From assembly GCF_000972705.2 (NCBI RefSeq), contig NZ_LATL02000321.1, forward strand, positions 1 to 12,040: DNA of 12,040 bases. The letters are read 5' to 3'. The notes below the pieces were generated by a model, which was given only the letters and a program-made list of their open reading frames with translations, ran no database searches and was not told where the DNA came from. Position numbers and translations under genes: made by a program. Positions 5,781 to 12,040 of this stretch are shown piece after piece (position 1 is the stretch's first letter; every line of letters begins with the position of its first letter). The stretch comes from Limnoraphis robusta CS-951. GTDB taxonomy: Bacteria > Cyanobacteriota > Cyanobacteriia > Cyanobacteriales > Microcoleaceae.

Positions 5781-7658
5781 TTAATTGGCTGCTGCAAAAA
5801 CGCGATCGCGTCCGTTTGTTTTGGCTTGGTAGAGGGCTTGATCGGCTCGCAAAATTAAGGTTTCTGGCCTAAAAGGTGACTCAGGAATCAGGCAGGCGAC
5901 CCCAACGCTAATCGTGATATAGGGTTCAACTGGACAGTTTTTATGGGGAATTTGCAGCGATCGCACTTCAGCACAAATTGTTTCGGCGACTAAAATAGCA
6001 CCTTCCTTATCCGTTTTTGGTAAAATGATCGCAAATTCTTCCCCTCCATAACGGGCGACTAAATCTCCTGATCGCTTCACGGTTTTTCGCAATGCCTCAG
6101 CAACCTGTTGTAAGCTATTATCTCCGGCTAAATGACCATAGGTATCGTTGTAGCGTTTAAAATAATCAACATCACAAAGAATCAGCGATAAAGGAGCCGC
6201 TTCTCGCTGTAGGCGATTCCATTCTTTGTGTAATGTTTCCTCAAAGAAACGATGATTTGCAACTCGAGTTAAACCATCGGTCATTGCCATTTTTTCGAGT
6301 TCTTGATTCGCGGTTTTGAGTTGCTCATAAAGTTCCGCTTGTTGAATCGCAACGGCTATCGGTGTCGCCAATTGTTCAAGCAAGAGAATTTCCCATTTTT
6401 CCCAACGACGAGTTTGATTGAGCTGATAAGCAATTAACACACCCCATAAGTGATTTTTATGGCATGAACCCGTTGACGAATCTTGAGTAATAATCGGGAT
6501 AATTAACTCAGAAGTTATCCCAAATAAAAGCCAAAAAATTTGGATATTTGCTTCGAGATTAGCTTGATTAATATCATCAATACTACTAATGATTCCTTGT
6601 TCTAGCAATGATAAATATTTTTGAGGAATTAAAACATCATTCGGTAAATTTTGAAAAATCTTTGCTAAATTGGCAGTAAAAGAATTAGCAACAATATTTC
6701 CTTGCTGCTCAGAAATAATGTGATAAAATAATACTCCATCAGCTTTCAAGAGTTGTCTAACTTCAGCAACCGTCGTTTGTAGAATTTTTTCTAGACTTAA
6801 AGATTGACGAATCCGTTGAGTCATCCCGCTCAAAATTCGATTTTGTTCTAGCTGATGATGAAGTTGCAGTTCGAGTTGTTTGCGTTTCGTTATATCTCGC
6901 CCAATCCAAAGCAATTCTTGACGTTCAAAGGGATTTCGACTAAAGATAGAACAGGAAAAAGAGATAATAATCTCTCGTCCGGTTTGGGTTTTACAGTCAA
7001 CTTCAAAACTATCAGAATGAGTGGTTTCTAGGATAAAATCTGATAAATCAACAGAATTTTTAGAACGTTGCTTAGAAAAAACATGAAGGATCGATTGATT
7101 AATTAATTCATCTTCACGATACTCTAATATATTTTGAGTCGCTTGATTAACTTTAGTAATAATTCCTGATGAGTTTGTAATTAACAACATATCATTCATC
7201 GAGTGAATGATTTTATTCGTATAATGGTTCGCTTGTTCGAGTCGGGAGACTGAGAGTTCATATTCTTTGTAAATCTGGCTGTATTTTTGCTCTCTGATCA
7301 TCCATTCAGTCTTGTCATCAAATAAAATAATAATTTCTCCATCTAAATAGGTAAACTCTTCATTTTTGAAAAGATAAACATCAAAATATACTGGAGAAGT
7401 CGTTTCTAAATTTCTGGCAATTCCTTTTAACTCAAAGTGACTAATTTTTTCTTCCAAAAGTTGGTCAAAAATATCTTCAAGTCCCATTAACTCCGGAAAG
7501 CTCAGACTAATCTCGTTTCCATGTTTAACATTTGTAGGACAATCCGAAAATCGACCAACATTTAGAGAAAATTCGACAATAATACTGTCATTATTTATAG
7601 CAATATATTCATATTCTATCTGACGTGGAGCGAAAAAATTTTTGAGTAACTCATTCAT
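5781..7658 (-). CDS. PAS-GAF-GGDEF diguanylate cyclase, probably active
   Basis: This 625-residue protein would make c-di-GMP from two GTP. Its domains are, in order: an N-terminal PAS-like sensor (about 5-125, with SLSFPELMGLEDI), a PAS domain with PAC-like end (about 150-265, closing LLWIGRDITKRKQ), a GAF domain (about 285-445) and GGDEF (about 457-625). Catalytic features are complete: DVDYFKRYNDTYGH (496-509), GGEEF at 538-542, and an inhibitory site RSGD (529-532) five residues upstream, implying product feedback inhibition. No membrane segment is seen, so it should be cytoplasmic. The GAF domain lacks a Cys at the bilin position. An ATG at 7658 is chosen; an in-frame TTG at 7673 would add five residues, and neither has a clear ribosome-binding site. 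It lies 69 AT-rich bases downstream of the GTPase gene on the same strand and may be co-transcribed. Confidence 0.88.
   Translation of the reverse strand: MNELLKNFFAPRQIEYEYIAINNDSIIVEFSLNVGRFSDCPTNVKHGNEISLSFPELMGLEDIFDQLLEEKISHFELKGIARNLETTSPVYFDVYLFKNEEFTYLDGEIIILFDDKTEWMIREQKYSQIYKEYELSVSRLEQANHYTNKIIHSMNDMLLITNSSGIITKVNQATQNILEYREDELINQSILHVFSKQRSKNSVDLSDFILETTHSDSFEVDCKTQTGREIIISFSCSIFSRNPFERQELLWIGRDITKRKQLELQLHHQLEQNRILSGMTQRIRQSLSLEKILQTTVAEVRQLLKADGVLFYHIISEQQGNIVANSFTANLAKIFQNLPNDVLIPQKYLSLLEQGIISSIDDINQANLEANIQIFWLLFGITSELIIPIITQDSSTGSCHKNHLWGVLIAYQLNQTRRWEKWEILLLEQLATPIAVAIQQAELYEQLKTANQELEKMAMTDGLTRVANHRFFEETLHKEWNRLQREAAPLSLILCDVDYFKRYNDTYGHLAGDNSLQQVAEALRKTVKRSGDLVARYGGEEFAIILPKTDKEGAILVAETICAEVRSLQIPHKNCPVEPYITISVGVACLIPESPFRPETLILRADQALYQAKTNGRDRVFAAAN
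5802..5809. repeat. HIP1 octamer (one of four exact copies)
   Basis: GCGATCGC is the Highly Iterated Palindrome of cyanobacteria. Exact copies start at 4407, 5802, 5957 and 8434, about one per 3 kb, far above the chance expectation of about one per 65 kb for an octamer. All lie inside coding sequence. It supports a cyanobacterial origin. Confidence 0.9.
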
Positions 7659-7727
7659 GGGTTCATTTATCAAACTCTTTTCACTAAAAACTTAAAAAAA
7701 ATAAATTCATACATTTTCTTTTTAGAA

Positions 7728-8270
7728 TCAAAACTTAGAAATAAACTGATGAGATAACACCTGAAAGATTTCATCTACATAGGCTCCTGTTTTTGCCGAG
7801 GTTTGATAAGTTGATAAGATTCGATTTTTTTCATTTTTTTTTGAATCAAATGATCTCTGAACTAATCCCTCCAGGCTTTCAGGAGCAAGCAAATCAACTT
7901 TATTTAACGCAATCACAATCCACCCTTTTGGATTAACAGATAAAAATAAATCAATATGTTCAGGAATATGATCCAAAGTATCTGAACGAGTCACATCCCC
8001 CACTACGACCACACCACTCGCCCCTTGTAAATAACTCGGCGTAATTCCTTTAAACTTTGTATGACCTTCTAAATCCCAAATTAACAGTTGAATTGAATGC
8101 TCAGATTGAGTATCAGTTGCCATTAAATCCACTTGTTTTCGAGAAATTTTTACCCCGACTGTCGAGAGATACTGATCACTAAACTGACGATCTACAAACC
8201 GACGAATTAAACTTGTTTTTCCCACTCCAAAGTCACCTACTAAACAAATTTTTTTAGAAATTACAGACAT
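7728..8270 (-). CDS. Rab/Ras-like small GTPase
   Basis: This 180-residue single-domain G protein has all five G motifs: P-loop GDFGVGKTS (12-20), switch-I Thr37 (STVGVK), G3 WDLEGH (65-70), G4 NKVD (123-126) and G5 TSAKTG (157-162). The residue equivalent to Ras Gln61 is His70, so intrinsic hydrolysis may be slow or need a partner. There is no C-terminal Cys for lipidation, as expected for bacterial Rup/MglA-like proteins, so membrane association would come from a partner. The start codon lies two bases after the stop of the upstream OmpA-domain protein, indicating co-translation. In MglA-type systems a roadblock protein regulates the GTPase; a roadblock/longin-like domain is present in that upstream neighbour, which is therefore the likely partner. 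The family assignment is firm. The biological role is unknown. Confidence 0.92.
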   Translation of the reverse strand: MSVISKKICLVGDFGVGKTSLIRRFVDRQFSDQYLSTVGVKISRKQVDLMATDTQSEHSIQLLIWDLEGHTKFKGITPSYLQGASGVVVVGDVTRSDTLDHIPEHIDLFLSVNPKGWIVIALNKVDLLAPESLEGLVQRSFDSKKNEKNRILSTYQTSAKTGAYVDEIFQVLSHQFISKF

Positions 8271-8272
8271 GA

Positions 8273-10906
8273 CTACTTACCCAGATCTTCTCGTGGTATT
8301 ATCTCAAAAATGACAGCTCGACTCAACCATTCTGGGTGATTTTCCTCAACTCCAGGTGGAGGTTCATTTTTTCCGATTGCTGTCATCCGTCTGCGATCAA
8401 TTCCATAACTTTCTAAAGCCGTTTGTACTGCTTGCGATCGCTTCAGCGCCAACTTAGGATTTCTTTTCAACTTTTCTGCTGAATGAGTATACCCCACAAT
8501 CTTAACATCCAAATTTGGATATTGCTTCAAATATTGAGAGATCGGATAAATTTTAATAATCATATCTTCCGAGTGAAATTTGGGAGAATTCAGATTAAAA
8601 TAAATTCGGGTTGCAATCGGTAAAGGTTCAACTTGTACCGTTGTCAAAACTGACTTAACCCCCTTAATTTTCTCGAAAGCTTGAGTCACTTTTTCCAGAT
8701 CAATTTGCTGAAGTACGGTTCCTGCAATTTTAACTTGATCGGGTTCATACTGAGTTGAAATCGAGATCCCATTCATTTGATTCAAAGTCTCCGTCATCCG
8801 TTGAACTTCAGCTTCAACTAACACTGGATCAGCCGGAACCTCAACAGCTATAATATCATTCTCAACCGTAAAATTCGGTACAATTTGCTGCACAATAGCT
8901 GCTGCTTTCTCTCGTAATCGCTGATTCGGTAGTTTTCCATTCAAAATCACGGTATTACCCTGAGCATCTACCGCTAAACGATAAATTGCTAATTCAGGTT
9001 CAGAATCTAGAGCTTGAGTCACTTGAGTTTCCAGGCGATGAATCACATGATTGCGATATTGAACAATGGCTAAAGGAATCAAAACTGAACCCAAAATCAC
9101 ACAACTGAGAACTAATAAAGTTTTTGGAGATTTACCTTGCTGTTGCTTTGATCCCACTTCCATCAGCTTTTCTAACTCCGCTTTAATCTCAGGGGGAATG
9201 GTTTCTGGATCGCCATCAAACGTCTCAATAACAGTTCCATAGTTTTGAGTGATTTTAATCAGCGTTTTTCTAATTTTTTGGAGAAAATGCTTGCGAATTT
9301 CTCCTTTAAGAATCACCGCTAGATAACAATATCCAGCTACTTCAATCACAATTCTAGAATCCCCATATTCTATCTCATTAAGTTCTTGAATTTCATCCGC
9401 TTGTACAATACAATCATTGACAAAACTCCGAATCGCTGTCAGCATTCCGGCCAACATTTCCGATTCGAGTTGAGCCTCATTAGACTGCTGAACCTCTGAA
9501 ATAATCAAACCTGAACCTTTATGAATCAAAAATACTGCTAGAACTGTACATTTTATGACTTCCTGTAAAATCAATTCAGCCTCAGAAACCCCCTGGACTC
9601 TCGCTCGAATTTTGCGGTTAATCCCCTCTACACTTAAAGCATTTGAAACCTTATCATTAATTTCTCGAATCGCTTCACCCAAATAGCGAGTAATCGTACT
9701 TCCAATCACAGGATAAAGCGCATCAACCATCGAATCTCGCTCTAAACTCACCTGTTCTTTAATCACTTTACCCATTGTTGGCGCCAAAGCATCCACAATT
9801 TCATCTCGATCTATCCGAATTTGTTCTCGAATCGCCGCCCCAATTTCTGGCCCAATTGCTAGGGCAATTTCTTGGGGAGAATTGCGAATTTGATGTTTAA
9901 TCGCTTCGGGAATCAAATCGGCAATTGCTGCACTCATTTTTTCTCTATTATCCCTAGATTTAGCGATAATAATCTCATCAATAATTGGCTTCAAAGCCTG
10001 AATCACATCTTCTTTAGAATGATTAATTTTATGACTCAAAATATCCGCAATCCAGGGACGAATTAACTGCATCAGTTGTTCCGGTTCATAAATCTGATAC
10101 TCTAAAGACTGTAACTGAGTAGAAATTTTTTCAAGTAACTGACGAACTTCCGGTAAATCAGACTCAAAAAGTTGCTGTTTTAATTGTTCAAAATCGGAGC
10201 GTGTCGAGCCAAAAATTAAATCTTGCAGTTGTTCCAATGAGTCATCAGAAGCAGACCCCCTAGACTCAACACTTAAACCCTGTAACTGTTCTAAAAAATC
10301 GAATGTTTCATCAGAAATAGATTCGCTCTTAGATTCACCCGTTGAGGTGATCTTCTCCTCTGTTTTTTCCGCTTCAATTGGAGCAACCGAATAACTGACA
10401 TCAACCGCATCAGAGGGAACTTCTAACAAAGTTTGCAGAGAAATTAGATCAATCTCCTTCTCTGATGGCTTTGATTTAGGCTGATCTGTTTCTCTAAACG
10501 TTTGAGAATTGGCTTGAGTAAAGTTAACTTGATCAGAAGTAGATAAAGGTTCTGATTTTTGATTAATCTCCGACTTTTCTACGGTTTTTTCCGCAGGTTT
10601 AGTCGGAGAGGGATTAACAGCCTCAAATAAAACTTCAAAGCCTTTTGATTCAACAGATTTATCTGGTTTTGAGGAGCCTAACGGTTGATCTGACGAGAGG
10701 TTTTCTTTCGGTTGTTCAGACTCATTCGAGTGAGGTAAAATATCCGATTCTGGAGATGTTGAAACTTGACCCTGAGATCTTTGTAAATCAAGCAACAGTT
10801 CCAGTAAAGGCTCTAACGCTTTTACCTCTGAAGCCTTTGATTGATCAACCGGAGATGCACTGGAATCAAACGAAGAAGAATTAGGTTTTTTTCTTGAGAC
10901 TGCCAT
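8273..10906 (-). CDS. Envelope-spanning protein: helical repeats, roadblock-like, TM, BON x2, OmpA-like
   Basis: This 877-residue, single-pass membrane protein has the following regions. Residues 1-235 are low-complexity and rich in Ser, Glu and Pro, with scattered LEPLLELLL / FDFLEQLQ-type motifs. Residues 276-413 hold six 23-residue helical repeats. Residues about 451-560 form an alpha/beta domain (TVLAVFLIHKGSGLIIS ... LAGMLTAIRSFVNDC ... YCYLAVILKGEIRK) that resembles roadblock/longin folds. A membrane helix lies at about 596-618. Two BON-like domains (640-690 and 699-760) precede an OmpA-like domain (765-872). The OmpA motif is altered: GYTHS at 805-809 replaces GHTDS, losing the Asp that contacts diaminopimelate, while the LALKRSQAV Arg is kept. 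The inferred topology is an N-terminal cytoplasmic part and a C-terminal periplasmic part. It is co-translated with the downstream GTPase. The ATG at 10906 has AGGA seven bases upstream and is preferred over the adjacent GTG at 10909. Confidence 0.85.
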   Translation of the reverse strand: MAVSRKKPNSSSFDSSASPVDQSKASEVKALEPLLELLLDLQRSQGQVSTSPESDILPHSNESEQPKENLSSDQPLGSSKPDKSVESKGFEVLFEAVNPSPTKPAEKTVEKSEINQKSEPLSTSDQVNFTQANSQTFRETDQPKSKPSEKEIDLISLQTLLEVPSDAVDVSYSVAPIEAEKTEEKITSTGESKSESISDETFDFLEQLQGLSVESRGSASDDSLEQLQDLIFGSTRSDFEQLKQQLFESDLPEVRQLLEKISTQLQSLEYQIYEPEQLMQLIRPWIADILSHKINHSKEDVIQALKPIIDEIIIAKSRDNREKMSAAIADLIPEAIKHQIRNSPQEIALAIGPEIGAAIREQIRIDRDEIVDALAPTMGKVIKEQVSLERDSMVDALYPVIGSTITRYLGEAIREINDKVSNALSVEGINRKIRARVQGVSEAELILQEVIKCTVLAVFLIHKGSGLIISEVQQSNEAQLESEMLAGMLTAIRSFVNDCIVQADEIQELNEIEYGDSRIVIEVAGYCYLAVILKGEIRKHFLQKIRKTLIKITQNYGTVIETFDGDPETIPPEIKAELEKLMEVGSKQQQGKSPKTLLVLSCVILGSVLIPLAIVQYRNHVIHRLETQVTQALDSEPELAIYRLAVDAQGNTVILNGKLPNQRLREKAAAIVQQIVPNFTVENDIIAVEVPADPVLVEAEVQRMTETLNQMNGISISTQYEPDQVKIAGTVLQQIDLEKVTQAFEKIKGVKSVLTTVQVEPLPIATRIYFNLNSPKFHSEDMIIKIYPISQYLKQYPNLDVKIVGYTHSAEKLKRNPKLALKRSQAVQTALESYGIDRRRMTAIGKNEPPPGVEENHPEWLSRAVIFEIIPREDLGK
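9668..10081 (-). repeat. Six tandem 23-residue (69-bp) helical repeats
   Basis: Within the large membrane protein, residues 276-413 repeat with an exact 23-residue period. The core pattern is (D/E)-x-hydrophobic-x-x-Ala-Leu/Ile-x-Pro followed by a helix ending near Gln-x-x-x-x-Arg. Conserved Ala residues fall at 304, 327, 350, 373 and 396, and Pro at 284, 307, 353, 376 and 399. Units 4 and 5 (DEIVDALAP and DSMVDALYP) are the most alike. The first unit is more diverged. The DNA copies have diverged enough that this is an old protein repeat, not a recent DNA duplication. Confidence 0.75.
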
Positions 10907-10928
10907 CACGATATCCTAACGATTGATG

Positions 10929-11525
10929 TTATCCTTCAGGAAGTAAATAATCCTCATTCACTTCTTTTTCAGTCGCTCCCTTCAAAGCCGGGACAAACTC
11001 CGTTTTTTTCAGTCTCATTCCCACTTCAAACAAAATTTCAGCCATTTCACCCCGAGCGACTTTTGCTTCACTTAAATGAGCAAAACGACGTTCTAACTCC
11101 TCAAAAACTTGAGTTCTCAGCGTTTGAATTTCCTCATGCAGCTTATCTCTAGATTGAGAGATTTCTGACTTCATCGCCTTCGTTTGATTTTCTACATTGT
11201 CTCGAATCGCATCAATACTATGAGAAAACTTGCGATTTGTTCCCTCCAGTTGATGGCGAATATCAGCCGTTTCTTCCTGAGTGCTGAGAGTTAAAGTTTT
11301 AATTTTTTTCTCAACTACATCTACCGATATCTGAAGTTCACTCAACAACGCCATCCGCATTTGTTCAATCCGATCCTGAAGATTTTGTTGAATCAAAGAC
11401 AGATTTGACTCCAATTGCTCAAAACGATTATTGTATTCTCGGGCTTGCCCTCCGAACAAAATATCACGAATTTGATCGATATTTCCCAGGCGTTCCCGCA
11501 TTTCTTCTTTAGATATTTCAGCCAT
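10929..11525 (-). CDS. Coiled-coil protein, first gene of the GTPase operon
   Basis: This 198-residue, highly charged soluble protein is mostly long coiled coil (about residues 25-155, with heptad-like Leu/Ile spacing and segments such as FEQLESNLSLIQQNLQDRI and LHEEIQTLRTQVFEELERR). It has a short conserved-looking start (MAEISKEEMRERLGNIDQIRDI) and a C-terminal part (EMAEILFEVGMRLKK). There is no signal peptide or membrane segment. I do not recognise a named family. It lies 22 bases upstream of the large OmpA-domain gene on the same strand, so it is probably an operon partner, perhaps assembling on that protein's cytoplasmic helical repeats (inference). The ATG at 11525 is preferred over a TTG at 11552; a weak AGGGA lies about 11 bases upstream. 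Confidence 0.8.
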   Translation of the reverse strand: MAEISKEEMRERLGNIDQIRDILFGGQAREYNNRFEQLESNLSLIQQNLQDRIEQMRMALLSELQISVDVVEKKIKTLTLSTQEETADIRHQLEGTNRKFSHSIDAIRDNVENQTKAMKSEISQSRDKLHEEIQTLRTQVFEELERRFAHLSEAKVARGEMAEILFEVGMRLKKTEFVPALKGATEKEVNEDYLLPEG

Positions 11526-11599
11526 GAGTTTTTTGTCCCTGTAATTTGACAAAGGGTTTAAATTGAGTTGCTATCCAAATTAGCACACTCACCTGTTTA

Positions 11600-11628
11600 A
11601 TCTTAGTTTAACTTGCACAGTCAGTCAG
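11600..11628 (-). promoter_or_regulatory. Weak candidate promoter for the coiled-coil/OmpA/GTPase operon
   Basis: On the minus strand, CTGACT (11628-11623, 4/6) and TAAGAT (11605-11600, 4/6) are separated by 17 bases, about 75 bases upstream of the ATG at 11525. The region is AT-rich and divergent from gatB. The match is modest. Confidence 0.25.
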
Positions 11629-11724
11629 ACTCTAATCAAATTTTATCAGTCTAAACCGTTTCAGAATCGGAATTTCCTCAACCTCAACATCGGTTTCCCT
11701 CAACACCCACAGTCAGTAGAGCGG

Positions 11725-11730
11725 TACAAT
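11725..11730 (+). promoter_or_regulatory. Candidate -10 element for gatB
   Basis: TACAAT (5/6 to TATAAT) lies about 30 bases upstream of the gatB ATG. No convincing -35 hexamer is present 16-18 bases further upstream. Confidence 0.35.
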
Positions 11731-11762
11731 AAAACCAGTCCTCTCTCAACCTCATGCCATCT

Positions 11763-11984
11763 ATGACCAGTGCTACATCGGTAAAAACCGAATACGAAGT
11801 GATTATTGGACTAGAAACCCATTGTCAACTGAGTACAGAAACCAAAATCTTCTCAAGTTCTTCCACTGCCTTTGGTGCCGATCCCAACACCAATATTGAT
11901 CCCATTTGCATGGGACTCCCCGGAGTTCTCCCTGTCCTCAACGAAAAAGTGTTAGAGTACGCGGTTAAAACACGAGTATCATAG
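11763..11984 (+). pseudogene. gatB: gatB 5' fragment (Asp-tRNA(Asn)/Glu-tRNA(Gln) amidotransferase subunit B)
   Basis: The first 70 or so residues are unmistakably GatB, the subunit of the GatCAB amidotransferase that binds misacylated Glu-tRNA(Gln) or Asp-tRNA(Asn). Present are [37 protein letters not shown] and [20 protein letters not shown]. After AVKT the expected GLAL... is replaced by RVS and a stop, because the sequence turns into an inverted distal part of the same gene at about 11961-11974. The ATG at 11763 ([12 protein letters not shown]) fits cyanobacterial GatB starts; the one at 11754 is an alternative. GatB is normally about 490 residues and is needed where GlnRS is absent, so a real break here would require another intact copy. 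Confidence 0.9.
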
Positions 11985-12040
11985 GCGGATAATCCCAGTT
12001 CGGTTTCATAGCGATGACGTTTTTGGGCGGGAAGTTCAGG
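11960..12040 (-). pseudogene. gatB: Inverted internal gatB fragment
   Basis: On the minus strand, 27 codons read [20 protein letters not shown] followed by DTRVLTA. This matches the distal GatB segment usually found some 300 or more residues into the protein (LPE(L/M)P...R...(E)LGL..YD..VLT). It is in the opposite orientation to the 5' gatB fragment and runs off the right edge of the window. Confidence 0.85.

Noticed and set aside
5606..5797. A 63-codon minus-strand frame between the two GGDEF genes, and a 68-codon plus-strand frame at 5496-5702.
   Set aside because: They run through the inverted repeat and adjoining gene ends, have no ribosome-binding site and no recognisable protein. They are best seen as chance frames.
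4498..7658. Bilin-binding (cyanobacteriochrome) photoreceptor function for the two GAF domains.
   Set aside because: The GAF domains resemble phytochrome-type GAFs, but neither has a Cys at the usual Cys-His chromophore position.
9872..10884. Two plus-strand frames (9872-10066 and 10645-10884) opposite the large membrane protein.
   Set aside because: They are antisense to a well-supported gene, with no signals of their own.
1..12040. A CRISPR array, tRNA or rRNA gene.
   Set aside because: There are no regularly spaced direct repeats, and no tRNA cloverleaf or rRNA sequence was recognised on either strand.

Overview
The window looks like a piece of a filamentous, Oscillatoria/Planktothrix-type cyanobacterial genome. 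The evidence is the AT-rich base composition, four exact copies of the HIP1 octamer GCGATCGC (4407, 5802, 5957 and 8434), cyanobacterial-style GAF/GGDEF signalling proteins, a cyanobacterial gatB start and an IS200/IS605-type right end. The genus is an inference.

Left part (1-3034). The window opens with the 3' end of an IS200/IS605-family (TnpB-type) element. Its terminal hairpin and TCAA end lie inside a DUF4349-type lipoprotein gene, which has lost its C-terminus. Next come a response regulator whose output region is a histidine-kinase-like helix lacking the phospho-accepting His, a MITE-like nested inverted repeat between convergent genes, and an isocitrate/isopropylmalate dehydrogenase paralogue with a complete active site.

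Centre (3046-7658). An orphan membrane-anchored TAXI-type solute-binding protein points rightward and is preceded by a possible 34-residue leader ORF. It converges on two leftward diguanylate-cyclase-family genes. The upstream one (PAS-GAF-GGEEF) looks catalytically active. The downstream one (GAF-GGDEF) has lost its catalytic residues but keeps the inhibitory c-di-GMP site, so it may be a c-di-GMP receptor.

Right part (7728-11525). This is the most interesting region: a tight leftward operon of a coiled-coil protein, a large single-pass membrane protein and a Rab/Ras-like small GTPase. The membrane protein has a disordered N-terminus, six 23-residue helical repeats, a roadblock/longin-like domain, one membrane segment, two BON-like domains and an OmpA-like domain. 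It would connect a cytoplasmic G-protein switch to the periplasm and cell wall. The operon reads toward the two GGDEF genes, so GTPase and c-di-GMP signalling may be linked.

Right edge (11553-12040). gatB starts normally but breaks after about 72 codons. The sequence then continues as a more distal part of gatB on the opposite strand, joined at a short stretch that both parts share. This is either an inversion or an assembly/amplification chimera. Because the left edge is an insertion-sequence end and the right edge is a fold-back junction, the window may be an entire draft contig.
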